Below, in pieces: positions 37,331 to 50,100 of a stretch of DNA of 64,000 nucleotides. The notes beneath the pieces were generated by a model. It worked only from the letters and a program-made list of their open reading frames with translations, ran no database searches and had not been told where the DNA came from. Both the position numbers and the translations under genes were made by a program. Source of the DNA: Straminergon stramineum (lineage: Eukaryota; Streptophyta; Bryopsida; Hypnales; Calliergonaceae); NCBI GenBank assembly GCA_963920665.1, contig OY987271.1, forward strand, positions 3,040,501 to 3,104,500, written 5' to 3'. Position 1 is the first letter of the stretch. Each line of letters starts with the position of its first letter.

Positions 37331-39070
37331 TTGCAATATATTTGCATTTAACCTCTAATGGACCATTGTGCCCTTGAGGGACAACATGGATTTCAAGTAG
37401 ATTCTTATGACTTCTATTATTGGCAAAAAATTTTGAGAATTTTTCATAAGAAAGAAATGTTGATTAGCTTCGCCGAAATATAATTTTTTAATCAAAGATT
37501 ACAATCAATTAGCCCCTTTTTTTGGCACCACAGGGCAAAATTGCACCATTTCAAAATAAATGTCTAATTTTTGCTAGAAAAAAGTAACCTTTTTTGCAAG
37601 AAATTTTCCATTTATATTTAAAATGTAGATGAATTTGCCAAATTTGGATGAAAAAGTGCATTAATATGATTGAAAAGTATTATTTGGTCCAAAAGATGGA
37701 TGACTATAGAAATACAATTACTTCACCAAATTTTCAGTGATTGCCATCTTGGCACTTTCTCAAAAAGTAAAAAGAAAAGGCTTCAATCAACTAATATTGT
37801 ACAATCTCAAGTACAATACACTTTAAGGTCGCTTGGATCAAGGGTTGCTATTACATGAGCCTATAATCATGAATACATGAGCCAAGATTTCTATAAACCT
37901 ATGTTATAAGTGTCTATATTATGAAAACATTTCATGATTATAGGATACCTATGTTTTAGATACCCATATTATAGGTGTTTATTCTATAAACACTTTCAAC
38001 GGTTGTAGGATAATTACTTATACCACAGCTCAAGATTCATGTGTTTGTATTTCTATGCTCATATATAGCAACGTTGGCTTGGATCTAAAGAAGTAGCATG
38101 ATGGAGTGGGTGGATGGATTTGAATGTGACATGTTAGAAAGTAGGGGTGACTACTCCTTCAAAACTAGAGCTCTACTGATTTATCTTAATATTAGTGCTT
38201 GCCACACTACATATATTTCAAAAGACATGCTATGTGTGCTGAAATGTTACTTTAGTGTAGTAAATTCCACTCAAAATTTTTTTTAGTGACACAAGTTTTA
38301 GGATTCCGTAACTAGGTTAACCCATAAATGTCGACACAAACGTTTAGTGTCCAATGGATGATAAAATTTAATATTATTCACCCTTGTAATCCCTTTGCAT
38401 CCCCCTTCTCATATTTCATCTACATGTGTCCCATCAAGACAAGATTTTGTCCTTTCAACTTTCATGAGTTATTTGCTTCTAAATAAATTAATATTGGGCA
38501 CAACATGATTATTCAATAAGATTTTTTTCAACCTCTTTCTTGTTTTGTAATGTGAATTTGCTTAGAGGTCATAGGTGACTCACTCCTTGTAGAAAGCACA
38601 AACCTATATTCAAATTGTTATAGAAAATGATATACAAAATGTTTCATGAAAATGAAATATGATCCAAGTAATAGACTAATAGATATTGAGGTCTTTTTTC
38701 TAAAACATGAATATAATAATCGCATCTTTTCAAGTATATATATATACTTAATGTCCATTCATAATTTTTTTCAATCCATGTTAATCTTTGAAAGTAAACA
38801 CTCATATTGCAACAAGTAAAAAATAGTCAATAGTAAAAAAAATTACATTTCAAAGAAAAAATATCATTCTAGAAATCTAATGACATACAAAATTATGAAT
38901 ATCATGACACAATTATGCATCACTTTTTTTGTCATTTTACTTCTTATTAGAGCCATATAATATTTAATCTTTAAAAAAAATTAGACACATTCAAATGATA
39001 TTATTCAAAAATATCTATATTTGTTTTGGGTACCTACACTTCAAAAATGAAATCTACGTTGAAAGGACAT
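37331..39070. other. AT-rich DNA with an inverted RA copy (37500-37760)
   Basis: Besides RA and a relative of the 9.2 kb palindromic repeat (37860-38010), I see no gene. The part from about 38390 to 38700 matches 22010-22330, the 3' side of decayed copy 1. Confidence 0.45.
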
Positions 39071-39072
39071 AG

Positions 39073-39418
39073 TTCATCTTGGCGATCCTCTTGAGCACAT
39101 TGTTCTTGGACTTCTTGCACTCCCTCTTGATGAACTCAATCATTTGATACAATTCCCAAAACTCGCTAATGGCTTTGACAATTTCACCCATCCATTCTTT
39201 GATTATGTTATAGATATAGTCATTATCAGACTTGCGAGTTTCTTGCAACATATATACTTGTTATGCCTACGCTCACACAACAATGTCTCCAAAGCCAATT
39301 GCTCCACGCTCAAAGATAAACCTCCCAGTGATGGTGTTGCATTTCCTTTCAGTACAGTGATTTCAAAATCAGAAAGCTCTAGATAGTTGAGTTCAACTAG
39401 GTCCAAGGATTTCGCTAT
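39073..39418 (-). pseudogene. Decayed, truncated copy 2 of the coiled-coil gene
   Basis: It matches residues 1 to about 139 of the 58.7 kb protein, then stops matching after the AKMN codons, so the coiled-coil repeats are missing. The start codon is changed to ATA (39418-39416; intact ATGGCGAAATC, here ATAGCGAAATC). An extra base in AAGAAACTCGCAAG shifts the frame relative to AAGAAACGCAAG. Only one Cys-rich unit is present. The GA/CT-rich leader and upstream sequence are kept. Confidence 0.86.
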
Positions 39419-39659
39419 AGCTGCGGTTGCGGATTTGAAGCTCTCAGGGAGGAGGTAGAGTGGGAGGGAGAGACATACATAAAGAAAGACAAAGTGAGAG
39501 ATGATAGCTCCACTTGGAATTGCACATGGAATCAGACCACACTGTTTGGTAGTATTTCTACTCAATTTGTAATAACTAGACATTCCACTAACTTGCAATG
39601 TATGGAATTTCAATTTGCAAGACAAAAAATTGTCTAGGGTCCTTGATGCTAAACTAAGT

Positions 39660-42050
39660 ATCAACAATATTTTTTTATTTTTTGAGAAAGTCCTAAGATG
39701 ACAATCATTTAAAATTTAGTGTAATAGTGTATTTCTATATTCATCCATCTTTGGGACCACAAAACACTTTTCAATCATATTCATGGATTTTTTCATCCAA
39801 ATTTGATGACTTCATCCACATTTTTAATAGAAATGGAAAAAATTTGACAAAAAAAGATTACTTTTATTTGGCAAAAACTAGATATTTATTTTGAAATGAT
39901 ACAATCTGTCCCAATGGTGCAATTTGGCCCCATGGTGACCAAAAAAAAGGGCTCCAAAGTATTGAAAGAATACTAATTTTTGTTGAGTTCTTGTATATGC
40001 TCCTCTTTCAACAAGATAAGGCTTCATAAATTAGCCATGTAAAGTATAGAATGACAAAAAAAATTCACTATGAGTAAGTTTAGCAATAGAGAACCAAGAC
40101 TCCTAGAGACTAGCTTGCTATTTATATTGGACAAATAGTGAAATTTGTGGAAAATGATTAAGAGGTTTGTCAAAAACTTCACTTATTAAGGGCCAATGTT
40201 GGAAGGGTTTTGATATGGTAGCCAATGTAATGTAGCTTGTTGTAGCTTTCTAACATTTAATGTATAAGCTTACTAAAGGAATGCTAACTTTTGTTGAATT
40301 CTTATATATCATAGCATCACTTGACCTTTGATTTTTATTAATCAACAAATGTCAAAATCAAATTTTTATAAAAGGTTAAGAAACAAATAGTCAAATTTGT
40401 GGAAAATTATTAAAACATAATTGTGTCGAAAACTCACTTATAAAGGGTCAATGTTGGAAGGGTTTTAAATTGGTGACCAAAGAGACATAGCTTGTCATGG
40501 CTTGATGACATTCAATATATATTCAAATGAGTTTGACTACCTTGAACCGTTAACAATACAATTAAAACACGTTACACAAGTGCCTACTTCCATGCATGCA
40601 TGTTAAACAAAATTATGATAATTAAATTTTTTCACTTCAATAATCAAATGATTGCAAGAAAATTTGATGTGTTTTCAATAGTACTCATGATTTTTTCAGG
40701 AGTACTTTAAAATTAGAAAAAAAAATTTAATCTAAAAAAATATGAATGATGTATATACCTTTAAGATGAAGGTACCCGTGGAAGGAATTGCATAGAAAAA
40801 TTCTCTAAGTAGGATAACTAGAAAAGTGCCAAATCTTAAGAAAATACATACCTTGGTGTTTTTATTAGGGAAAAATATTAAAAATTTAAAAATATACAAA
40901 ATTAAAAGTGGCCATTTGTAACTCTATGGAGATGGCCATTCACCAAAAGAACCACCAAAATAATATTTCATATGTTTCAAAATGCAAGCATAAAGAAGCT
41001 CACTTTGTAGACTTCTACACCACATAAAATTAATTATTTTTAAAATTCCTTAGTCCATTAGCTATAAGTCTAGTAGAAGACCGTCTCCTCAAAATTTCAG
41101 CTCAAAATTCGTTTATTTGGGTTCTAAATAGTACTAAAATCCTCCAAATTGGCAAGTGTGACATTGAATTGGGCTCTATTTTTGGATAGTATATTATTTT
41201 TGAAAATTACAAAAAAATTAGGCAAGGTCTATAATAGTCATGAGTACCTTCTTTATAAATCTTAAGTCATTTGGAGTCAAAACACAAAAGTTATGGCCAA
41301 AAATCATATCAATATGAAATGTGTGACACAAAATAGGATAGGTGTTTCTTGCAATCACCCAATCCTCTAAAATTTGAAAAGACATGAAGTTTTTTTCATT
41401 GTGAATATATGACAATTCGTGAAATAATTATATGATTATAAAACCCAAACCATCTTTAATCTAGATAAAATGTAAACAAACTACTTAAGATGAAGAAAAT
41501 AACTTTTTTGTCATTGCAAAAACAAAGGCCAAGTTATACTATGGTACTCTCTTATCTTTCAACTTGTTAATGCTTTCATAATTTGGCCATATGAAGTTGA
41601 TGATGACAAACAAAAAATGTTTAAGTAATAAATTTCAAGGATCTTAAAGTAACAAAGAATGCCTCTCTCACTTCATGTAGTATTTAAATCATTTTAAAGC
41701 AAATTACCTTGGTAATAGGTCTTGTCCTTACATGGTTTAACCATAGAAGGACAAAGCCCCCTATGACCAAGGTTAGTTACCAAAATATTCCAATTGTAGA
41801 ATTAATAGGTGCATACTTTGTTTCTAAAGTGAAGTCATCTATCAGATGTTTTCGGTTTGCCAAATTAAGTAGAATGCTTGAACTTTCTATTGTACTTTAC
41901 AATTCTCAATTTGATGAATTTTTCAACTTGTAGCACCAATTTGAAACCACATGTGTCTAAGTTGTCTTTACTAGTGTCAGATTTTTTGTCTCTATCTTAA
42001 CTACATGGAACTACACAATACATTTTAGGTCAAGGTGGCTTTGAAGAAGG
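39660..42050 (+). repeat. Duplicated 5' flank of the coiled-coil family, copy 2, with RA
   Basis: RA occupies about 39665-39960. The rest aligns with 23240-24780, except for the extra element at 40646-41360. Confidence 0.65.
40646..41360 (+). mobile_element. TIR element of about 715 bp ending TGATTGCAAGAAA
   Basis: The left end TGATTGCAAGAAA (40649-40661) is inverted at the right (41345-41357). The paralogous flank at about 23895-23915 lacks it and runs ATAATCTTCTTAAATTTGAAAAG, while here the same flanks are separated. A 4-bp AATC may be the TSD. No ORF is recognised and the superfamily is not assigned. A related end lies at 16330-16490. Confidence 0.6.
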
Positions 42051-43760
42051 ATCTTAATTAGATATAGGTATTATGTTGTATTGTATAGTACATTTTAGGC
42101 TTGAATCTCCATGTGATGTTTTTGGATAAGGATCTAAATTAGATGTCAGTGTTGAATTGTTGATAGATATACACATAGTACTACTCCCCAATGTATTGAA
42201 GTTCTTCTCTTTATTGATTGGAATAAACCTAGGAGATAAGTATTTGTCCAAAACAATTAAAGTTACGTGGATCATGAAGATTTGACTGCTACATAAGATT
42301 TTGAAAACAAAGTGTGTCCATGAAGGAATGTTGACATTTGAGAATGAATTGCTACATCTCCATTGACATTTTAAGTACAATCATATTGTATAATATAGTG
42401 CAAGGATTTTTTCATTTTTTATGAAGTACAAAAGTGGCAATATAAAATGTTATAGTAGTGCTCCAAATTTCAACATTCATCTACATATTGGATATGAAAT
42501 ATCATGTTAGCACATATCACATGTCTATAATTCTATTATCATCCTCAATTTGGTGATTTCATCCATAGTTGTTTTTTAATTTGAATTTATTCAGCAAAAA
42601 ACTTCATTGTTTTTTGGCCATTTTCTAGCCAAGTGACATTTTTCTGGTGCATTCTAGCACTATTTCGCCTTCCAAAAAAGCCTAACCATATAGTGTCCTA
42701 AAAAGACTACAATCTCTTTATATGAAAAAAGGACTAGGGCATTAGTCTTCTTGGTAAGACAATAAGGTAAACCAACCTATCACAAGTAGATTGATTGGTT
42801 TGCCATATTGACACTTTTGAAAATTAAATTTTTTTTCTATAGAAAGACAAACATGAAAAATGGAGAGAGCATTTGAAATTTCATTATTTTGACAAGAGTA
42901 TGAATTTTTTTAAGAATTTTGAAGTATGCAGCCCAAATGGTTCAAAATAGTCTATAGACTATCCCAAAATTATCAAAAAGAGTGCCAAGAATGGTCATCA
43001 GATCACTTAAAGCAATCACCATATTTCCTAATATAGTTTCAACATTTCCTAACATGGACATGACATGATTGAATAAAAAAGTTAGTTCTTATAATGACTT
43101 TACACTAGAAAGGTGGGAGTTCCTAAATTAGTCTCTAATAACTCCATCACCATCATACAAAGCATTGAATTTGGCCATTAACCCACCTAATGAAGTCCTC
43201 ATTAGAAAAAATCTCCCATGGATTGATAGAAGACTGTAATAGGTTGTTTTGTAAATGTCTACATTAGAGAGTTTGGCTGTCATGGGCTGGTTTACCCTAT
43301 ACAATCAATAAGTCAATAAATTTGTTTGATTTCCAATTATGAAATTGCCTCAGAGAGACAAACCAAAGTCACATGTGTTCACAATTTGACGTGTAGAAGT
43401 TGTTAATTTCATCACATGCATACAATCATATACAACATGAAAGATTTTGAAATAATGTATGTTTCTAATTTTCACATGTGCTCAAATTTTTCAAGAAGTG
43501 GGTGCTACTTGTCAACACTTTGCTACTTATAATTCAAAATTTCCAATTGGATTCTTAAAAACTATAGATAGAAGGATAATCTAATGGTGATATGAGCATA
43601 CACTAATTTAAAACACTATGATTGTAAAAATCATTTCACTTGTATTAATGGGAGAAATCAATGGGACCATCACATTCCTAATTTATTCCCCAAAGGTAGA
43701 GGCCTATCATTGAGGTAGGTATCAAAAGAGCGATTCAATTATCACATGAATACATTTGTG
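42051..43760 (+). repeat. Dispersed repeat R2, copy 3
   Basis: It aligns with 25140-26250. It begins GATATAGGTATTATGTTGTA and is non-coding. Confidence 0.65.
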
Positions 43761-44300
43761 TTTTGCAATAAGAGTTATGAAGGAACAAAGGTTGGTTCTA
43801 AAACAATTTCTTCCATATAATTAGGTATATAATTGATTTTGGAGATGACTATACAATATACACAAAGTGAAGATGGTGGTTTATGGTGAGTGACACATTT
43901 GGGAGTGCCCACCTTAATACAAGTTGCGGTGTTTTCCTTTTCTACAAGTCCAATTTGCTCCACAAACCTTTGTCAGGATCATCTAACCAGTAAACTTCCA
44001 AGGTCATTTATTCATTAAAAGACACACTCGAAACTGACATTTTTATTGCAAGGAGCAAAAAAATCAAAACTTTGAAAACTTTGGCCACGCACATTGCAAG
44101 AGAAGAAAACAAGTTTCTTGTACCTTGTGTATGTATGAGTGTGTGACTAGGTAATAGGACTTTGAAGCTTCTTTAACTTTAAAGTTTTGCACCATTGATT
44201 GTGAATTAAAAAAAATTGATGTTGAAGAATGGAATTGAGAATCTCGAAAAAAAATGCAAAGAATACACACTTGATTTTCATGCTTTCAGAATCTGTTAAG
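43761..44300 (+). repeat. R3-type segment
   Basis: It matches 31000-31500 and 52450-52850, including TTTGGGAGTGCCCACCTTAA. Non-coding. Confidence 0.6.
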
Positions 44301-47150
44301 AAAAAAAAGGTACAAGATAGAAGGAAATCCTAATCATTAACAAATCCAAGATAGAATTGAAATACATTGATACAAATGGTGAGATTGTTCTAGCAAGCAA
44401 ATTGAACCTTATGGAATGTTTCTTCATTAAAATGTAAAGATTAATTTAAAAATTGAATAATTCAATATGTTATTTTCTGAAGAACATGTGATGATAGCAT
44501 CTAGAATAAGATGAGTTCCATAACTTTGACACCACTAATCCAAATGGATTGAATCAAAGCTTTCTATGTAGGCAAAAATATAATCCATGATAGAGAAAGT
44601 TTTAAAAAATTTCATTTAGGTTTCTTATTGTTGGCTTGCAAACTCCATTTTGTGCTTAGATTAGCATAACTTTGGTTCATGGGATCTAATTGAAATTTAA
44701 AAAATTACAAAATGCTTATGTGTTTTTCTATTGTCAAATTTTTTCCAAAAATCACACTAAAAATTGAGATCATAGGAACTTGCCCAAATTTTCAAGTGTC
44801 CCTTGAGGGAACACTTGGGATTTTAGAGATTAAGGAAAATGAAAGTCTCTCATTGGAGTAGAAGATGGTTGCATGTTCTTTTCCATAATTTGGGATTACT
44901 TTAGTATTATGATGACCTCTTCTCTAATCCTTTGATTATGCATGGTTGACCAAGATCCAAACATCCAATAATATCTAGCAATTTCAAAACAAAGCCTCAT
45001 TAAGAGAATAACATACCTTGCTATTGTCTCCCTTGGCTCAACATGTTATTTCTTATAATGTGGCTCTACTTTTATGTTACCTAATAAATATTGTAAAGTG
45101 GGATTTAGATGGTTCTTCATTTTGCGAGTAGCCTAGTTTGTAACTTACTATTTGCCTTAACCTAATATAGACTTCAAATATAGGCATATAAGTATTAAAT
45201 GAATGAATTTCACGAAAATTGTAGAAACAAAAATTGAATGTATTCATTCAATAATCAAGTCCTTTTTGTTGCCTACCTTGATGATAGGTCTCTACTTTGG
45301 GGGCTTAAATTAGAAATGTGATGGTCATATTGATTTCTCCCATTAATATGAGAAATAATTTTCCATGATCACACTATTTTAAATTAAAATATGCTCATGT
45401 CAACATTAGATTACTCTTCAATCTATAGTTTTTTTAAATCAAATTGGAAATTTTGACTTATAAATAATAAGTTGTTGACAAGTAGTACCCATTTCTTGAA
45501 AAATTTGAGCACAAGGGACAAACTACAAATATATATATCTTGAGAATCTTTCATGTTAAAATAACATTTTGAATTCAATTTTAAAATCAATTTTCACAAT
45601 TAAACGAAGAAATGTTGCCAAGGTTTCATTTGCTTACTAGGACAATCTCACCATTTGAATTAATGTATTTCAATTTTATCTTGGACTTGTTAACAATTAG
45701 GATTTCCATCTATCTTGTACCTTCTTCTCTTTAACGAATTTTGAAAGCATAAAATCAAGTGTGTGTTCCTTACAATTTTTTCCTAGAATCTCAATTCAAT
45801 TCTTCAATATAAATTTTTTTGAGTATGAATGGTTTACTAAGATCCAAACATTCAACATCCAATAATGTTTGGCAATTTCAAAGCATAGCCTCATTATGAG
45901 AAATAACATACCTTGCAATTGTCTTGGTTGAGCATGTTATTTCTCAAAATGTGGCTCTACTTTTATGTTACCTAGTTCATATTATAAAGTGGGATTTGGA
46001 TGGTTCTTCATTTTGCAAGCAATCTAGTTTGTAACTTACTCCATTCCTTAAAACTAATATGGACCTCAAATATAGGCCTAAAAGTATCAAATGAATGGAT
46101 TTTATAAAAATTGTAGGAACAAAAAATGAATGTATTCATTCAATAATCAAGTCCTTTTTGTTGCCTACCTTGATGATAGGGATCTACCTTAGGAGCTTAA
46201 ATTAGAAATTTGATGGTCATATTGATTTCTCCCATTAATATGAGAAATAATTTTCCACAATCATACCATTTTAAATTAAGATATGCTCATATCACCATTA
46301 GATTACTCTTCACTCTATCGTAAGTTTCTAAAATCCAATTGGAAATTTTGACTTATGAGTAGCAAGGTGTTGACAAGTAGCACCCACATCTTGAAATTTT
46401 TTGAGCACAAGTGACAAACTACAAACACATATTGTTTTGGAATAATTCCTATTGTGTATGATTGTATGCATTGAATGAAACAACTTCAATCTACATGTCA
46501 ATTTATGAACACATGTGAAGTTTTTTTTGTCTTCTTGAGGCAATTTTATAACTAGAAATCAATCAAGTGTATTGAAATATTATTTGAACATTTTCTTACC
46601 AAGAAGATTGTCTAATGCACTAGTCTCTTTTTGTAAAGAAGGATTGCAAACTTTTTGGGGAAGGACACTATACCACATGTTTATATTTGAAATCTCAAGT
46701 GAAATGTAGCAATCCATTCACATATGTCCATATTCTTTTACTCATTTTCTATTTTGAAAATCTTACATAGTAGTCAAATCTTTATGATCCACAAAACTTT
46801 ATGTATGTGATCAGACATATACTCGTATTGGTTTAGGTTTATTTCAATCATTAAAGACCAAAACTTCATTGCATTCAGGAGGAGTTTTGGTGATGTCTAT
46901 CAACATTGACATCTAATTTAGATCCTTATTGGAAGGAAAATACATACAAATTCAAGCCTAAAATGTACCATATAGTATTACAAAATACCTACAACTAATT
47001 CAGATCTTCATCCAAAGTGACCCATATAGATTCTAACCTATGATGTAGTGCATAGTATCATATAATATCTACAAGACTACAACTAATTAAGATCCTCATC
47101 CAAAAGCAACCCATATAGATTCTAACCTAAAATGTATTGTATAGTGTCAT
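44301..47150 (-). repeat. Dispersed repeat R2, inverted copy 4 with an internal partial duplication
   Basis: It aligns in reverse with 25140-27600. A part containing TAGGTAACATAAAAGTAGAG on the minus strand occurs twice (about 45050-45420 and 45900-46330). The empty site for the Stowaway-like insertion is seen twice here, near 45015 and 45912 (AACATACCTTGC). Confidence 0.65.
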
Positions 47151-47219
47151 ACACTAAAGATATATGCACAACATCTCACACCAATATTGTCAATGTATAC
47201 ACATGCAATTTCAAATTGG

Positions 47220-47950
47220 TGCTACAAGTTGAAAAATCCATCAAATCCTATGATTTAATATGCAACAAAAAGTCAAAACAATGTTTTAAAAGTTTTGCAC
47301 TTAGCAATAGAAATGGCAGCTTTGAATGCTATTTGACCAAAAAAGGTCTTAGTCCTCCAAGGGTTAAGAAAAGGTATTCTTTTAATTAATTGTCAGAAAT
47401 TTCTTCCAAGTACTTGAAAGCATTATAGATGAAAGACTTCTCTCAAATGTTCCATTCTTGTACAACAAACTCAAATCAAATCACTAGGCCTTCTTTGTGC
47501 CAAAATGTTTTTGAAGAAATACGTACTAATCACAATCTTCTCACCATGCCTTCTACAAAGAATCCATGGTAGACTACCGGGTTGCAAAAACAAAGCACAA
47601 GCGATCTTTTCAGAATGCTTGATGACTGAGAAGATATCTTTAATTAAGGTGTCATTCACTACCTTTAATTTGTAGAGCTTGGGACTCTTTATCAAACTTT
47701 AATTAACACACTAATATCAAGTTTGGAATTGTGGACAGATTGATACACAAGCTGAGCTAATTAGCTATTTCATGATTGTCTTTGCTTTCTTTTCACATGT
47801 TTGTTGCTCTGGTTTACATGGCATATGTTGTATAGGTAGAGGAGTTTATGTTTCAGTTAATTGATCTAGAATTATGGTACTAGGACTTGGATTGTGCTAA
47901 TTAAGTAGCTGCTAATGGATGCACAATTGACTAAACTCCACCTTTTTTTT
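47220..47950 (+). repeat. Dispersed repeat R3, copy 3 (no TTAA insertion)
   Basis: The text GATATCTTTAATTAAGGTGT at about 47633-47652 is the uninterrupted target site used by elements at 29832 and 34950. Confidence 0.75.
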
Positions 47951-48271
47951 CTTGAAAATGAGCGTAACTAAGTGCTTGACAAGTTGTAATTAACATGATT
48001 TTGAAGATCATCTTCCAGAAACTTCTAGTCTATGACTTCATATAAAAGATATTTCAAAAGCTTGTGACACCCTCATTGTTCTCTGTGTGTAGGCAGTTCC
48101 TGCCTCTTTTTCTTGAAAATGAGCGTAACTAAGTGCTTGACAAGTTGTAATTAACATGATTTTGAAGATCATCTTCCAGAAACTTCTAGTCTATGACTTC
48201 ATATAAAAGATATTTCAAAAGCTTGTGACACCCTCATTGTTCTCTGTGTGTAGGCAGTTCCTGCCTCTTTT
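47951..48271 (+). repeat. Near-perfect 161-bp tandem duplication
   Basis: Copy 1 is 47951-48111 and copy 2 is 48112-48271; no differences were seen over about 159 bases. The left 45 bp of each unit is R3 repeat and the rest is the DNA that leads into the Rep-like gene. Each unit contains the inverted repeat GAAGATcATCTTC (48003-48015 and 48164-48176). The identity indicates a recent event. Confidence 0.95.
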
Positions 48272-48336
48272 AGGTGCATTGTGACACTTTGCGTACAAGG
48301 AAGTCAAAATTGAAAATTTTTAATTTCAGAAAGTGA

Positions 48337-48609
48337 TTGAAATTTCAGATTTCACAAATGCTTTGAAAATTCATATTTGAGTAAGTATTGAAAAATTCAG
48401 GTTTCACAAATAAAGACTTGAATAAGTCATTTTTCACAAAGTTCTGAAAATTTCAGCATTGAGAGTATCTGTTGAAAATTTCAGATTTCACACAAAGGCA
48501 TTGAAAATTCAGATTGGAGTAAGTGCTGAAAAACACAGATTTCACAAACCAAGACCTCTGAAAGTCAGTTTTCACTAAGTGCTGAAAATTTCAGCATTGA
48601 AAGTATCAA
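48337..48609 (+). repeat. Diverged 137-bp tandem dimer 3' of the Rep-like gene
   Basis: Units at about 48337-48472 and 48473-48609 are both built from GAAAATTTCAGATTTCACAAA-like submotifs, and each ends CTGAAAATTTCAGCATTGA. The period is about 137-138 bp. The array ends about 100 bp from the stop codon of the gene. Confidence 0.85.
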
Positions 48610-48706
48610 AAGGAATATTGTAAACAAAAATCCTCAAACATTGAGTTCCTCCCAAAATTGTGCTTTAAATGTTTTACAAACACTATGAAGTTTAGAATGC
48701 CAAGAA

Positions 48707-50100
48707 CTAAATTGTGAGGTCATTTGCAACATCGCGGTCTCCATACACCACTGGAATGTACATAGCTGGGCAGCTTGTAACAAGTGTGTGATGGGAGTCT
48801 GTTTCCATGATGTCATGCTGTGATGCAAGCAAATTGTCTTGAGATCCTTCAAGAACAATGACATTGTTCAGTTCACCAACTGCTGGTACAGGTACATCGT
48901 CTGCAAGGGGAACATCACAGAAAAAACAAAAAAACATTAGCAAAGTATTGTGAAGACTTGAAACTGTGATGAAGGTACATTAGTAGAGAAGAAAAAAATG
49001 ACAAGTTCAAATAGAAAGAGGAGAGGAAAATGGAAATTACCTGTAAGGTCGTACTCATGAGTTGCACCTTCACGTGCCTCATCTAGTTGCCCTACAAGCC
49101 GTTGTCGGACTAGGTCTGCTAGTCGAGAACCTGGGTTCGTATGCTCAAAAAAAATTTGAGTGATATCAGCCATTTCCACATCTTGTGGATTCATCATACA
49201 TTTCCACAAGGAAGCAACTCTGTTGAACTCCATACCACCCTGACGAACAGGAAGAACCCACGAAGCAGATGGTATGTACTGCCCCGATTGCAGCATAGGG
49301 AGGAGAGTTCCTGGAAGAGAACTACTGAGTTGTTTTCGCAGCTTGAATCTACAATAAGTAGCTGCTCTCTCGATGATATTGGTGTGCGTAAGAACAATTC
49401 GGTTCTTTGCAAAAGGAGTACCATACTTGATGTACTCCTCCACACCTTCCTCGAGCTGTGCATCAGTGACATTTTTGTGGATGCACTGAAAGTGGTCTTG
49501 CCCTTTATCTTTAATACAGTAACCAAGCATCCCAATGTATGTATGCAAGCCAGTATTTTTGAGAGTTTTTGTAAGGATATGATGTCCTGGAGGGGCAGTC
49601 TTGGCATCATCCCAGCCCAAATATTGCTTCAATTTCTTACTGACCATGGCAGCAGAGGAGGTCAATAGTCTACAGACCATCTGCATGTGAAGTCTAGAAA
49701 GTCCACTGCCTCGTTCAATGGAACAAAGGCCTGAAATACATTCATTTCGGAGGAATTTATCAACTTTTTCAAGAAGCTCTAGAGGAACGTCATCAGAGCC
49801 CACAGAAATTGTGATGCTAACATCCATTTCCTTGGGTGGTGCTGTAGCTCTAGTTCGTTGAGCTTTTTTCATGGGAGGTGCTTTCAAGGGTGCTTCTGTC
49901 ACCACTTGTTTTCTACCAGTTCCTTTTCTCGAAGGAGGAGCCTTTGGCTGTGAAGCTGAAGGACCTTGGACATTCCCAACACTAGAATGGTGTAGTGCGC
50001 CCGTTTCAGCAATCTGATTGTCATTTTTTGACATTTTGTCTTTCCTAGCAGATGCTTTCAAGACCTGCGACATGGGTCGTGCCAGCTTGAAATCCTGCAT
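48707..50100 (-). CDS. Rep-like (HUH/HUQ endonuclease) protein, possibly a Replitron-type transposon gene
   Basis: The best-supported transposon-like gene of the window. Exon 1 (50100-49041) joins exon 2 (48900-48707) across a GTAATT...TTGCAG intron in phase 1, giving 417 aa. Residues 1-90 are basic and Pro-rich (KAPPSRKGTGRKQ, KAPPMKKAQRTR). Then comes ERGSGLSRLHMQ (129-140), like Rep motif II with an H-x-Q in place of HUH. GMLGYCIKDKG (190-200) resembles motif III, Y-x-x-K. These order and spacing features are known for rolling-circle Rep nucleases, and HxQ occurs in CRESS-type Reps. Residues 230-320 form a conserved-looking domain (SGQYIPSASW, GGMEFNRVASLW). No helicase domain is present. 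The ATG at 50100 overlaps a possible ATGCAG acceptor, so an upstream exon (ATG near 50310) is possible. The reading frame is intact and its GC exceeds that of the flanks. The alternative is a domesticated Rep. Confidence 0.6.

Noticed and set aside
49141..49668. Plus-strand ORF of 175 codons
   Set aside because: Antisense to the Rep-like gene, whose frame contains the Rep-like motifs and a matching splice.
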